The notes under the pieces are model-generated. The model did not search any database, was not told where the DNA came from, and worked only from the letters and a program-made list of their open reading frames with translations. A stretch of DNA of 64,000 nucleotides from an uncultured Prevotella sp. (lineage in GTDB: Bacteria; Bacteroidota; Bacteroidia; Bacteroidales; Bacteroidaceae): positions 46,516 through 110,515 of the forward strand of contig CAMIVY010000007.1 in the NCBI GenBank assembly GCA_946402275.1. The letters run 5' to 3'. Below are positions 26,400 through 34,953 of the stretch, piece by piece. The first letter of the stretch is position 1; the number at the start of each line of letters is the position of its first letter. The position numbers were made by a program, and so were the translations under genes.

Positions 26400-27416
26400 T
26401 TATTTGTCCTCTAAAGGCAGTTCACCTAAATATTTGTCAAAGTCACTTTGGAACAGGCGGTCTTGTACTATTCGGTATTTTTCAAATTCCGTCTCAGCGT
26501 GTAGTACAGCCTCTTCATGACTGACGCTTCCTGCATTGTCAAGCAAAGGACGCTCATCACTGTTCAAATAGGCATCTATACGTTTTGCCCAGTCTTCCAT
26601 AGTCATGGGAATATGCCGTTTGGCTCGGCTTTCTGCAAACTCCAGTACTGCCGTAACAATACGCCCCATATCCTCCAATTCTATTTGCTTCAGATAGTTC
26701 TTAGCTATCGAAACATCCGTTTTTACAATCTTTCCGTCTGGCGCATTCTCCCAAGTGGTAAGCCCCATGTGTTCCTTACTAGCATCAGCCCTGTCAACAA
26801 TCAGTTCTGCAGCCGTACGCCCATGCACAGCATAATGCATCTTGTTCTGAATCCGTTTAAAAAACATTCGCGTGGTAGGTGCGTCTTTGTTATAGTCCAT
26901 ACTCGTTGCATAGATGTCCGTCAGTTTTTGATAGAAACGACGCTCAGAGAGACGTATCTCCCGAATCTCCGCTAACAGGTGCTCGAAATAGTCTTCATTC
27001 AAGAACGTCCCGTTCTCCATACGCTTTCTGTCAAGCACATATCCTCGAATGGCATATACCTTTAGTACGCTGGTTGCCCACTGACGGAATTGCGTAGCAC
27101 GGACGCTGTTAACACGATAACCCACAGCGATGATAGCATCGAGTGAATAGAATAGTGTTTGATAGTGCTTCCCGTCAGAGGCAGTTATTTCCATTTTGGA
27201 AACAACTGAATCATCCTTCAACTCACCTGACTCGAAAATATTCTTCAGATGCTTACTGATAGCAGGAACATTGACGTCAAACAATGTTGCCATAGCTTTC
27301 TGTGAAGCCCAGATGTTTTCGTCTTTATAGTAAACCTCAACACCTTGTTCCTTCGCCTCAGCCTGAAAGATCAGGAACTCAGCTGTACTATTTCTTATTT
27401 CTCTTCGTTTTGCCAT
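26400..27416 (-). CDS. RhuM family protein
   Basis: A 338-residue cytoplasmic protein matching RhuM: EVYYKDENIWASQKAMATLFDV at the N-terminus, ISKHLKNIFESGEL, FYSLDAIIAVGYRVNS and RATQFRQWATSVLKVYAIRGYVLD are the conserved blocks. The N-terminal part is a helix-turn-helix-like virulence/phage-antirepressor type domain. RhuM was first noted on a Salmonella pathogenicity island and is often found in defence or mobile contexts; molecular function is unsettled. It sits alone between repeat-rich non-coding stretches, which suggests an acquired locus. Confidence 0.9.
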   Translation of the reverse strand: MAKRREIRNSTAEFLIFQAEAKEQGVEVYYKDENIWASQKAMATLFDVNVPAISKHLKNIFESGELKDDSVVSKMEITASDGKHYQTLFYSLDAIIAVGYRVNSVRATQFRQWATSVLKVYAIRGYVLDRKRMENGTFLNEDYFEHLLAEIREIRLSERRFYQKLTDIYATSMDYNKDAPTTRMFFKRIQNKMHYAVHGRTAAELIVDRADASKEHMGLTTWENAPDGKIVKTDVSIAKNYLKQIELEDMGRIVTAVLEFAESRAKRHIPMTMEDWAKRIDAYLNSDERPLLDNAGSVSHEEAVLHAETEFEKYRIVQDRLFQSDFDKYLGELPLEDK

Positions 27417-27526
27417 TTCTCAATTATTTCACACTGCAAATATACGAATATTTTCTGGAATGTGATAGTAATAACCCAAAAATAACTATCTTTTATGGAA
27501 GGCAGGTTAATGGTGTCAGATAACAA

Positions 27527-27563
27527 AGCATCCCTACTCGAAATAGAAACGGGCAGGGATGCT
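27527..27563 (-). terminator. Terminator hairpin downstream of the BspA-like gene
   Basis: Stem AGCATCCCT (27527-27535) / AGGGATGCT (27555-27563), 19-nt loop. On the minus strand it lies about 95 bp after the stop and is followed by TTTGTTA. Confidence 0.65.
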
Positions 27564-27656
27564 CCTAAGTGATAATAAAAACTATTTCACTACGACCTTG
27601 AGCTTTGCTCGAGCTCGCTCACGTTCGATATAGCTTAAGCAAGCTTAGCTCTATTC

Positions 27657-29141
27657 TCACTTAATCGCGACCTTGACTGACTTCCGGCCAATCTTCACGA
27701 TGGCGATGGAGCCGGGCTGCAGGTTCGTATTGATGGTTGCCGCACCACTTTGACTGATAGCTGAACCAGCCTGAGTGCCATTGATGCCATACACATTGAC
27801 CTGCGTGCCCTCATCTACTCCCTGCACGCGGATGCTGCCTCCCGCACTCTGAATCAGTACGGCGTTGGCAGGAATGTTGACAATGCCGTTGGTGATACCT
27901 TCCGTCTTGGGCTGCTGATCTATCCAGCAGAGCGTAGCTGTTGCCGTCTCAGAATTCTCATAGCCCGCCTTGGCGGCAAAGACGCTGATGTTATAGGTCA
28001 CACCCAGCTGCACCTCATTTCCGCTTCCAGCCTTGATGTCCGTATCGGTTATGGAATATTGGCAGACGGCGCCATCTGTAGCACAGCTAAACGTCAGTTT
28101 TCCATTCTCATAGCTGATGGTAGGCTTCTCGCACTTCTGCGTTTCAGGTGTGTCACCACCACCCGTTCCTTCTTCAATAAACAGGAAGTCTTTCCAACCA
28201 TCAGTTGCCTTATACTTATCTATAGTACCCTTCGGAACATATAGCGTTGCATTATTGAATGTGTTTTGTGTAAAAGTTCTAGAATACGATGTCTTTCCTT
28301 CTATCGTAAACGGATTCTCTATCAGAGAAATGACAGTTGGAATATCGACTCCATCGAACGCAGCCCATCCAATGCTCGTCACACTATTGGGGATAGTGAC
28401 AGAGGTAAGGCCAGAGCAACCATAGAACGCAGCCCATCCAATGCTCGTCACACTATTGGGGATAGTGACAGAGGTAAGGCCTGTGCATTCTCGGAACGCA
28501 TAATCTCCAATGCTCGTCACACTATTGCCGATGGTGACGGAGGTAAGGCCAGAGCAATTCCAGAACGCACTAACTCCAATGCTCGTCACGCTATTGGGGA
28601 TAATTAGATTTGTGATTTCTGTATCCTCGTCACTATAAATATGTTTAGCACAATATAAAGGATTAGAGTAAGAATCACCGAACTTGATTCCGCACCATAT
28701 TGCTATATCTTTTACGATTACTTTTTTAAGGCCAGAGCAATATCGGAACGCCTCTTCTCCAATGCTCGTCACACTGTTGGGGATGGTGATGGAGGTAAGG
28801 CCAGAGCAACCACAGAACGCATTCTTTCTAATGCTCGTCACACTATTGGGGATGGTGACGGAGGTAAGGCCGGAACAACCATCGAACGCATAATCTCCAA
28901 TGCTCGTCACCTTGCGTGTCCTGTTCATGTAGGTTACTTCCTCAGGTATAACAACATTGCCTTGATATTCGTTCGAATAAGAAGAATAACTGCTACCTTG
29001 GTAAGTAACCGCCAATTCCGTACCATTATTAGTGTAGTTGTAATAAATGGTAACGCCATCAGCATTCTTGACTTCAATGTCGTGGGCACTAGTTACCAAG
29101 GGTAGCAAAATCATTGCGAGTAAAAGTAATTGTTTTTTCAT
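27657..29141 (-). CDS. BspA-like leucine-rich repeat surface protein
   Basis: A 494-residue exported protein (signal peptide about 1-19). Residues about 75-270 are LRR_5 (BspA, Treponema pallidum-type) repeats of about 23 residues with the motif CSGLTSVTIPNSVTSIG.AF, at least seven copies. A variable segment interrupts them at about 130-185 (VIVKDIAIWCGIKFG). The second half contains a chitobiase/Fn3-like segment (CEKPTISYENGKLTFSC) and a tail QVNVYGINGTQAGSA...SIAIVKIGRKSVKVAIK typical of Prevotella exported proteins. Probably an adhesin-type cell-surface protein. After the stop a ~50-bp palindrome-rich stretch is followed by a second copy of the gene-end sequence (CAAGGTCG). Confidence 0.88.
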   Translation of the reverse strand: MKKQLLLLAMILLPLVTSAHDIEVKNADGVTIYYNYTNNGTELAVTYQGSSYSSYSNEYQGNVVIPEEVTYMNRTRKVTSIGDYAFDGCSGLTSVTIPNSVTSIRKNAFCGCSGLTSITIPNSVTSIGEEAFRYCSGLKKVIVKDIAIWCGIKFGDSYSNPLYCAKHIYSDEDTEITNLIIPNSVTSIGVSAFWNCSGLTSVTIGNSVTSIGDYAFRECTGLTSVTIPNSVTSIGWAAFYGCSGLTSVTIPNSVTSIGWAAFDGVDIPTVISLIENPFTIEGKTSYSRTFTQNTFNNATLYVPKGTIDKYKATDGWKDFLFIEEGTGGGDTPETQKCEKPTISYENGKLTFSCATDGAVCQYSITDTDIKAGSGNEVQLGVTYNISVFAAKAGYENSETATATLCWIDQQPKTEGITNGIVNIPANAVLIQSAGGSIRVQGVDEGTQVNVYGINGTQAGSAISQSGAATINTNLQPGSIAIVKIGRKSVKVAIK

Positions 29142-29264
29142 ATTAGTATTTGTTTAAATATTATTATTCAATAAAGGTCTCGCCGTCCCACTCGTCGTCG
29201 ATGGTGAGGGAGGAAGAAGGGTGTTTCCGTGCTTCATAAGCGTGGGTTTTATAGTAATGTGTGG

Positions 29265-29296
29265 CAAAGATATAAAATTTTCTCGACATCTACAAG
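29265..29296 (-). promoter_or_regulatory. Promoter for the BspA-like gene
   Basis: Minus strand: -33 CTTG (29293-29296), 20-bp spacer, -7 TATCTTTG (29265-29272). The leader would be about 115 nt. Confidence 0.6.
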
Positions 29297-29453
29297 AAAT
29301 CACCCTTTTTTAGCGTTTTTATATGACTGGAACTGGAGTCCTTTGGTACCATAACCTAAATTGTCTGACACAATAGGTCTAACCTTGCAAAGTATTCATG
29401 TATTCATTTATTCATTTATGACAAGAAGGTTTTTCAAAGTGACAATGTCGAGG

Positions 29454-29613
29454 GCGTGACAAGCGTGACAGGCGTGACAGCCCTTTTCGCGCCACTACCT
29501 ACCATGCATTACTGCTTATTAATATATAATATATATATTATATATATAATAAGACTATAACGTTCCCTTCCCACCCCACGATTTCCACTGTCACGCCTGT
29601 CACGCTGTCACGC
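29454..29613. repeat. 160-bp concentric inverted repeat
   Basis: Three direct 9-bp units GCGTGACAR (29454-29480) are mirrored by CTGTCACGC units (29588-29613); the arms pair over 26 bp with one missing base. An AT-only palindrome CTTATT...AATAAG (29515-29553) has the same centre (about 29534). The stretch 29297-29815 holds this structure and no convincing gene. Confidence 0.85.
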
Positions 29614-29815
29614 TTTCTGTTGAGGAAGTTATGAAAATTATCAACAACAACAGAACACCCCTACAAGCAAGAATTTGTACCCTCACCAAGAAAAATTTGT
29701 TCCCCGCCCAGGGAAAATTTGCGCCCTGCCCAGCGCGCAAAAAACGGGAGTCGGAATCGCAATAGCAATAACCAACGGCCATCAATATTAACCATTAAAA
29801 ATTATTACAAATTAT

Positions 29816-29904
29816 GAAACACTGGGACGGGTACATAAAATAATCCAAGCCTGTATCCTAAACAAAGAACCCGATGCATCTCCGTGAGCGCATCGGGTTC
29901 TTTG
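29816..29904. repeat. Direct-repeat copy 1 ending in a complete hairpin
   Basis: GAAACACTGGGACGGGTACA then TAAAATAATCCAAGCC and CAAAGAACCCGATGC. The last forms a perfect 15-bp stem (29863-29877 with 29890-29904). The same blocks recur at 30888-31016 without the second half of the stem. Confidence 0.85.
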
Positions 29905-29975
29905 CATATTGGTTATCTTTTCATTCTGCCAAAGGCAATCAAAGTTTTTATTCGGTTCTACAATTAAATAATAAA

Positions 29976-30245
29976 TCATGCATTTTCGTGGGCATAATTC
30001 TGGTAGTTGCCCAAAATTTGCTCAATATGGATAACCTCAGAACAGGAATCCCACGTTACTCCTCCACCCATAAGATACCAGTGCTCACGTTCTTTGGCAG
30101 GTACCTTTTTCAAAGACGGAAAAGCAGAAATAGGCATCGTTACAGAACGTCCGTCTTGCAAGTCCACCTGAAACTTTCCACGTTTAGGGAATGACAACCT
30201 TTTGATCTTTGGCTTCACATCCCAATATCCTTCTTTCTTATACAT
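29976..30245 (-). CDS. DUF2442 family protein
   Basis: An 89-residue protein fitting DUF2442 (PKIKRLSFPKRGKFQVDLQDGRSVTMPISAFPSL is the conserved block). The ATG lies 2 nt after the DUF4160 stop, so the two are coupled. DUF2442/DUF4160 pairs are frequent in bacterial genomes and are suspected toxin-antitoxin-like or regulatory modules; no activity is established. The pair is bracketed by a duplicated sequence block, which suggests it moved as a unit. Confidence 0.85.
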   Translation of the reverse strand: MYKKEGYWDVKPKIKRLSFPKRGKFQVDLQDGRSVTMPISAFPSLKKVPAKEREHWYLMGGGVTWDSCSEVIHIEQILGNYQNYAHENA

Positions 30246-30247
30246 CT

Positions 30248-30553
30248 TTATTTTTCTTTTTTTGTTTTCTTTACCGTTATCATCCTGACGCGTTTACCTT
30301 GTTTGAAAAGATTCCACTGCAGAATTAGCTTTTCCCGATATTCACTAGCGATAGCCAGTACTTCTTTTGCTTGAGAGTCAGTCAAGTCGCCTTTTTGAGC
30401 CAACTCAACCACAGGTTCTAACCATATCTTGCACAAATGCTCAGTTCCGCGTTTACCAACATGCACATGGGCACGATTCTCATTAAAATCTGTGTTCCAG
30501 ATCAGAAATTGCCAGATTATTTTTGCAGTGATATACAGCAGTATCTTAGGCAT
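30248..30553 (-). CDS. DUF4160 family protein
   Basis: A 101-residue protein fitting DUF4160: the central NENRAHVHVGKRGTEHLCKIWLEP is the hallmark (HVHV with an acidic/charged surround). First gene of the pair with DUF2442. The basic C-terminus (KQGKRVRMITVKKTKKEK) could contact nucleic acid. Function unknown. Confidence 0.85.
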   Translation of the reverse strand: MPKILLYITAKIIWQFLIWNTDFNENRAHVHVGKRGTEHLCKIWLEPVVELAQKGDLTDSQAKEVLAIASEYREKLILQWNLFKQGKRVRMITVKKTKKEK

Positions 30554-30582
30554 TGTCGATATTATTATAGCTCTTTACACGG

Positions 30583-30615
30583 CAAAGATAAAAAGAAAAA
30601 CTGATGATTCCAAAC
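30583..30615 (-). promoter_or_regulatory. Promoter for the DUF4160-DUF2442 pair
   Basis: Minus strand: -33 TTTG (30612-30615), 21-bp spacer, -7 TATCTTTG (30583-30590), 30 bp before the start codon. Confidence 0.65.
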
Positions 30616-30887
30616 TTTTTAGAAAGAAAATTTTCTCTAGGGAGCAGACCTATGGTGTCAACAAACGATCCGGAAAGGCTGAAAAAAGGTGGAAATCTTT
30701 TGATTCGTATGACTTGATAATAAACGGATTATCCATAGCCTATTTTGTTTGCACATTCGGTTGCAAATATACAAACTTATATTGATTACACAAAATGTGT
30801 AACACAAAATGTGTAATTGTTTAAGAAAGTTTAAAGAAACACCGCTACTGGTACATTTCCGTTCGGTGATTGAATCGTAGGTTCAAT

Positions 30888-31016
30888 GAAACACTGGGAC
30901 GTGAAACACTGGGACGGGTACATGTTTCACGTACAGAGTCGCTTGAACTCTAATAGATAACGAAGGTCTTGTGGTAAAATAATCCAAGCCTATATCCTAT
31001 ACAAAGAACCCGATGC
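30888..31016. repeat. Direct-repeat copy 2, interrupted and lacking half the hairpin
   Basis: GAAACACTGGGACG occurs twice (30888 and 30903), then after about 50 unrelated bases TAAAATAATCCAAGCC and CAAAGAACCCGATGC (30975-31016). Compared with 29816-29904 the right stem arm is missing. The rest of 30616-31085 shows no supported gene. Confidence 0.8.
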
Positions 31017-31085
31017 GTCTTCGCAATACCATAGTATCTTAAAACATCGTCCTCCAGCTCCTCTCTTGAAAGGGGACTGGCATAC

Positions 31086-32021
31086 TTATTTAATGCTGTA
31101 TTTCATCTGTAGCTTCAAGAAGGGTTTTACATGATCATACATGCGCATGTAGGTTTTGTTGTAACCGCTTTCTCGAAGTCGGCTGTAAAAAGGTACGGTG
31201 GCGCCAAGACCGAAATTGAACGATAGTTCCCTGGTGGCCTGAAGGTCGGCAAAGACACCAAAGCGCTCGGCGAGTTCGCTGATTTCCATTTTCCTGGGTA
31301 GGTCTGGCTTTTCAGGTCGTAGGAATATCTTATCGGTGACAAGTTCCATGCCCAGGGCACAACGCAGTTTGGGTGTGACTTGGTAGTAGAGGTAGTTGTT
31401 GGTCTCCATACAGTTGACACTCCATCGGTCGTTAAAACGATGGTTGTAGATAATCAGCGGATAGAGCGGCCATCTTACTGAGGTGCCTATCAGACAGATG
31501 GCTCCAAGGGAGAGATAGGTTGTGCGATTGCGGGTGATGGCAAACATGGCTCCCGTCATTGTCGAGAAATTCTCGTAGCCGTACTGTGAGAAGTGGCCTG
31601 TCACCGTGGCGAAGAGTGTAAATGGCTTGCCCAACCACTGGGTATTGTAAGTGCCTGTGACGTCACCGCCATAGTGGTGGTGAGCATCGGGAATGGGTAG
31701 CTGTGTCTGTGGACCGTCGGCATTAGGCTTCAGACTACGTGAGCTGAAGTTGTAGAAAGGGTTGAAGGCGAGTGAGAAACGTTCGGTACGCAATAGTCTG
31801 AGGTTAACACGCAGGCGTGCGTTGATACCTTGGCGTAGGCGTCCGTTTTCCAATACTTCTCCGTCTTCTGTTTTCCAGCGATAGTCTGTATTGCTGGAAC
31901 CATCGACTGTAGCTGTGATACTTAGCTTTTCTCTGGGGTCGCCCAACTGTGCCAAAGTCATCAGGCACTGCATTGTTGCCAGGCAAAGGAGTATAGTCCG
32001 TTTACTTTTTTGTGCACTCAT
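31086..32021 (-). CDS. Outer-membrane beta-barrel protein, unknown function
   Basis: A 311-residue exported protein. The start used is the ATG giving MSAQKSKRTILLCLATMQCLMTLAQ, a signal peptide; an ATG 21 nt upstream is possible. The remainder is rich in alternating hydrophobic residues and aromatic-ended strands (FSLAFNPFYNFSSR, FTLFATVTGHFSQYGYENF, LSFNFGLGATVPFYSRL), and ends in a strand-like LKLQMKYSIK, as expected for a barrel. It resembles DUF6268-type proteins. No promoter of good score was found; it lies 144 nt downstream of GGGtGRT past a terminator. Confidence 0.6.
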   Translation of the reverse strand: MSAQKSKRTILLCLATMQCLMTLAQLGDPREKLSITATVDGSSNTDYRWKTEDGEVLENGRLRQGINARLRVNLRLLRTERFSLAFNPFYNFSSRSLKPNADGPQTQLPIPDAHHHYGGDVTGTYNTQWLGKPFTLFATVTGHFSQYGYENFSTMTGAMFAITRNRTTYLSLGAICLIGTSVRWPLYPLIIYNHRFNDRWSVNCMETNNYLYYQVTPKLRCALGMELVTDKIFLRPEKPDLPRKMEISELAERFGVFADLQATRELSFNFGLGATVPFYSRLRESGYNKTYMRMYDHVKPFLKLQMKYSIK

Positions 32022-32072
32022 ATTATTAATAACGTTCTGCAAGTCTTTCTATTGTTTCAGGAATTACAAAAA

Positions 32073-32104
32073 AAGCCTCGCTGCAAAATGCTTGAGCGAG
32101 GCTT
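32073..32104 (-). terminator. Intrinsic terminator after the GGGtGRT gene
   Basis: Ten-bp stem AAGCCTCGCT (32073-32082) / AGCGAGGCTT (32095-32104), 12-nt loop, followed on the minus strand by a run of seven Ts. Confidence 0.9.
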
Positions 32105-32164
32105 CTTTTATGGTGTAATCGTTGATTACTTCTTTGACCTAAAGGTACAAAGCGACTTCGTCGA

Positions 32165-33178
32165 TTACTTGTTCAGGGCGAGGTCGATAGCTACGGCGAT
32201 AGCTACGGTAGCACCAACCATTGGGTTGTTACCAATACCCAGGAAGCCCATCATCTCAACGTGAGCAGGAACAGAAGAAGAACCTGCGAACTGAGCGTCA
32301 GAGTGCATACGACCCATGGTGTCGGTCATACCGTAAGAAGCGGGACCAGCAGCCATGTTGTCTGGGTGCAGGGTACGGCCCGTACCACCACCAGAAGCTA
32401 CTGAGAAGTAGGGCTTGCCAGCCAGTGTGCGCTCCTTCTTATAGGTACCTGCAACGGGGTGCTGGAAGCGGGTGGGGTTGGTAGAGTTACCCGTGATAGA
32501 TACGTCAACGTTCTCCTTCCACAGGATAGCGACACCCTCGCGAACATCGTCAGCACCATAGCACTTTACCTTCAGACGGCTGGGGTTGTTGCCATAGGGA
32601 ACCTCCTTGACAACCTTCAGCTCAGAGGTGAAGTAGTCGAACTGAGTCTGTACATAGGTGAAACCGTTGATACGGCTGATGATCTGGGCAGCGTCCTTGC
32701 CAAGACCGTTCAGGATAACGCGGAGGGGCTTCTTACGAACCTTGTTGGCCATCTCGGCAATCTTGATGGCACCCTCGGCAGCAGCGAAAGACTCGTGGCC
32801 AGCCAGGAAGGCGAAGCACTCAGTCTCCTCGCGGAGCAGACGGGCAGCCAGGTTACCGTGACCGATACCAACCTTACGGTCGTCAGCTACAGAACCGGGG
32901 ATGCAGAAGCTCTGCAGACCGATACCGATAGCCTCGGCAGCGTCAGCAGCGGTCTTCACACCCTTCTTGATAGCGATAGCGGCACCACATACGTAGGCCC
33001 ACTTAGCGTTCTCGAAGCAGATACGCTGGGTGTCCTCACACATCTGGTAGGGGTCTATACCAGCCTTTTCACAAATCTCGTTGGCTTCCTCGATAGAGTT
33101 GATGCCATTCTCCTTCAGAGCAGCAAGAACCTGGTTGATACGGCGCTCCTGACTCTCAAACTGTACTTTTCTAATCAT
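32165..33178 (-). CDS. GGGtGRT protein
   Basis: A 337-residue soluble protein carrying the name-giving motif SGGGTGRTLHPDNMAAGPASYG. Other conserved blocks are RICFENAKWAYVCGAAIAIKKG, AGHESFAAAEGAIKIAEMA and HVEMMGFLGIGNNPMVGATVA. The start MIRKVQFESQERR is chosen because an upstream in-frame ATG would overlap the preceding gene. The family is widespread in anaerobes but has no established function; it is nearly always adjacent to a NifU-like scaffold gene, as here (13 nt away). Confidence 0.92.
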   Translation of the reverse strand: MIRKVQFESQERRINQVLAALKENGINSIEEANEICEKAGIDPYQMCEDTQRICFENAKWAYVCGAAIAIKKGVKTAADAAEAIGIGLQSFCIPGSVADDRKVGIGHGNLAARLLREETECFAFLAGHESFAAAEGAIKIAEMANKVRKKPLRVILNGLGKDAAQIISRINGFTYVQTQFDYFTSELKVVKEVPYGNNPSRLKVKCYGADDVREGVAILWKENVDVSITGNSTNPTRFQHPVAGTYKKERTLAGKPYFSVASGGGTGRTLHPDNMAAGPASYGMTDTMGRMHSDAQFAGSSSVPAHVEMMGFLGIGNNPMVGATVAIAVAIDLALNK

Positions 33179-33191
33179 TGTCGTATCCTCC

Positions 33192-33893
33192 TTATTCTTT
33201 ACGTGGGTCAATAGCCTTTACTGCACCCTGCTCCTCAGTCGTGCGACCGTAAGAACCGGTGTTCTTCTTCATAGCCTCATTGGCATCCATGCCGTTCTTG
33301 ATGGCTTCCATCATCTTGCCCAGGTGTACATACTCGTAACCGCAAACCTCGTTGTTGGCGTCGAGATACATCTTGGTGATGTAACCCTCGGTGAGCTCCA
33401 GGTAACGGGTACCCTTGGCAACGGTGCCATAGAGCGTACCAGTCTGTGAGCGGAGACCCTTACCGAGGTCCTCCAGACCTGCACCGATAGCCAGACCGCC
33501 CTCAGAGAAAGCACTCTGTGTGCGTCCATAGACAATCTGCAGGAACAACTCGCGCATAGCGGTGTTGATAGCGTCGCAAACCAAGTCGGTGTTCAGAGCC
33601 TCCAGCAAGGTCTTGCCAGGAAGAATCTCGCTGGCCATAGCTGCTGAGTGAGTCATACCGGTGCAACCGATGGTCTCAACCAAAGCCTCCTGGATGATAC
33701 CATCCTTCACGTTGAGGCTCAGCTTGCAGGCGCCCTGCTGAGGAGCACACCAACCAATACCGTGGGTATAACCCGAAATGTCCTTAATCTCTTTTGCCTG
33801 AATCCATTTTCCCTCCTCGGGAATGGGTGCAGGTCCATGGTAGGCACCTTTGCAGACGCTACACATGTTTTCAACTTCCTTTGAATAAATCAT
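33192..33893 (-). CDS. NifU-like iron-sulfur scaffold-type protein
   Basis: A 233-residue protein related to the IscU/NifU scaffold family: GWCAPQQGACKLSLNVKDG and ETIGCTGMTHSAAMASEILPGKTL contain cysteines resembling the scaffold ligands, and an N-terminal CSVCKGAYHG adds a CxxC pair. The family partner of GGGtGRT; first gene of the two-gene operon. It may assemble or deliver a cluster to GGGtGRT, but this is inference. It has its own promoter and is divergent from the C_GCAxxG_C_C gene. Confidence 0.85.
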   Translation of the reverse strand: MIYSKEVENMCSVCKGAYHGPAPIPEEGKWIQAKEIKDISGYTHGIGWCAPQQGACKLSLNVKDGIIQEALVETIGCTGMTHSAAMASEILPGKTLLEALNTDLVCDAINTAMRELFLQIVYGRTQSAFSEGGLAIGAGLEDLGKGLRSQTGTLYGTVAKGTRYLELTEGYITKMYLDANNEVCGYEYVHLGKMMEAIKNGMDANEAMKKNTGSYGRTTEEQGAVKAIDPRKE

Positions 33894-33946
33894 TTTTGTA
33901 TGAGTATAAAATGAATAATAATTGATGTGTATTCGTTTAGACCTAC

Positions 33947-33977
33947 AAAATTACTCAGTAAATTTCAACTATCCAAA
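33947..33977 (-). promoter_or_regulatory. Promoter for the NifU-like/GGGtGRT operon
   Basis: Minus strand: -33 TTTG (33974-33977), 19-bp spacer, -7 TAATTTTG (33947-33954). Confidence 0.7.
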
Positions 33978-34025
33978 TCAACTTTCCTATATTTAAGAAC
34001 AATTAACAAGGTATTTCGTTGCTCA

Positions 34026-34057
34026 TTTGCTGTATTGCCAAATTCTTCGTAACTTTG
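34026..34057 (+). promoter_or_regulatory. Promoter for the C_GCAxxG_C_C gene
   Basis: -33 TTTG (34026-34029), 20-bp spacer, -7 TAACTTTG (34050-34057); both match the Bacteroidales consensus exactly. Start codon at 34080. Confidence 0.85.
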
Positions 34058-34079
34058 CCAAGTGAATATTGCAAATGAT

Positions 34080-34574
34080 ATGAAATACGACCCACAAGAT
34101 TTGGATAAGAGAGTAGCTCGTGCCGTTGATAATTTCATGGTAGGCTACGGATGTTGTCAGAGTGTTGTTGCTGCCTTTAGCGACTTGTATGGACTGGACG
34201 AGACGATGGCCAAGCGCATAGCTGCCGGATTCGGTGGTGGCGTAGGTCGAATGCGCATGATGTGCGGAGCTGTTTCGGGCATCGTGATGCTCGTCGGACT
34301 CGACTGCGGACAGACTGAGGGTAGCGACCGCGAAGGCAAGTCGGCATGTTATAAGGTGGTGCAAGAGTTGCTGGCCCGTTCCGAGGCAGAGAACGGCAGT
34401 CTGATTTGTGCCGAGATATTGGGATTGAAAGGTCATGAGAAAGCGCAATGCAGTTATGTGGCATCACCCCGAACGGCAGAATATTACAAGAGCCGTCCCT
34501 GTGCTGCCAAGGTGGAGAGTGCCGCCCGCATCTTTGCGGAATATCTGATGAGAGAAGTGACAGAGGAAAAGTGA
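34080..34574 (+). CDS. C_GCAxxG_C_C family protein
   Basis: A 164-residue protein (start MKYDPQDLDKRV) of the small cysteine-motif family C_GCAxxG_C_C: YGCCQSVVAAF, GFGGGVGRMRMMCGAVSGIVMLVGLDCG and the later single cysteines (SACYKV, CAEILG, CSYVA, CAAKVESA) fit. These proteins are linked to redox or C1/electron-transfer contexts, but no activity is established. The terminator of this gene abuts the left end of the integrated element, so it is the last resident chromosomal gene before the island. Confidence 0.88.
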   Translation: MKYDPQDLDKRVARAVDNFMVGYGCCQSVVAAFSDLYGLDETMAKRIAAGFGGGVGRMRMMCGAVSGIVMLVGLDCGQTEGSDREGKSACYKVVQELLARSEAENGSLICAEILGLKGHEKAQCSYVASPRTAEYYKSRPCAAKVESAARIFAEYLMREVTEEK

Positions 34575-34583
34575 GAAAAACAA

Positions 34584-34611
34584 GACGACAACCGATAGTT
34601 CGATTGTCGTC
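34584..34611 (+). terminator. Terminator of the C_GCAxxG_C_C gene
   Basis: GACGACAA (34584-34591) pairs with TTGTCGTC (34604-34611), followed by TTTC. The core of the left attachment site begins 5 nt later. Confidence 0.8.
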
Positions 34612-34616
34612 TTTCA

Positions 34617-34630
34617 GTCGGGATGAGGCG
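34617..34630 (+). other. Left attachment core (attL) of element 1
   Basis: GTCGGGATGAGGCG, identical to 62049-62062. The 380-bp stretch 34575-34953 holds this core, integrase-binding-like repeats and a hairpin but no gene. Confidence 0.8.
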
Positions 34631-34758
34631 CCAACATGTATTGAGACTGAAATTTATCATTTTTGTTATACTTTTACATAAATGCCTGAATTACAAGAGA
34701 AATAGAAGTTAATCAATATAAGCATAATGATAATTTGATATAAATCAATTTATAATAT

Positions 34759-34844
34759 CACGCCAAAAACACGCCAAAAATTAAGTGTTAAAATCATAAT
34801 TCTTTCCTCATTTTTTTATACTTTTGCACCGCAAACGCCAAAAG
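34759..34844 (+). repeat. Integrase arm-type repeats, left end of element 1
   Basis: CACGCCAAAAA occurs twice in tandem (34759-34769, 34770-34780) and a shorter ACGCCAAAAG lies at 34835-34844 inside a CACCGCA/TGCGGTG dyad (34827-34833, 34847-34853). The tandem pair recurs at 61891. Confidence 0.8.
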
Positions 34845-34902
34845 CATGCGGTGGAGTGGCTCTCTGCCAATTACGGCGCAAAGATAATGATATTGTACTA
34901 AA

Positions 34903-34920
34903 CGACCAAATATATGGTCG
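34903..34920 (+). terminator. Hairpin with T-run just before the integrase gene
   Basis: CGACCA / TGGTCG with a 6-nt AT loop and CTTTTT after it, ending 33 nt before the ATG. It could end incoming transcripts or attenuate integrase expression. Confidence 0.55.
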
Positions 34921-34953
34921 CTTTTTACGGAAATTTAAAAATGTTAGGTCAAA

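Noticed and set aside
28266..28607. Plus-strand open frame with repeated peptide IERSPSNARHTIGDSDRG
   Set aside because: Antisense shadow of the BspA leucine-rich repeats.
30429..30785. 118-codon plus-strand open frame
   Set aside because: Runs antisense through DUF4160 and its promoter; no domain or start context.
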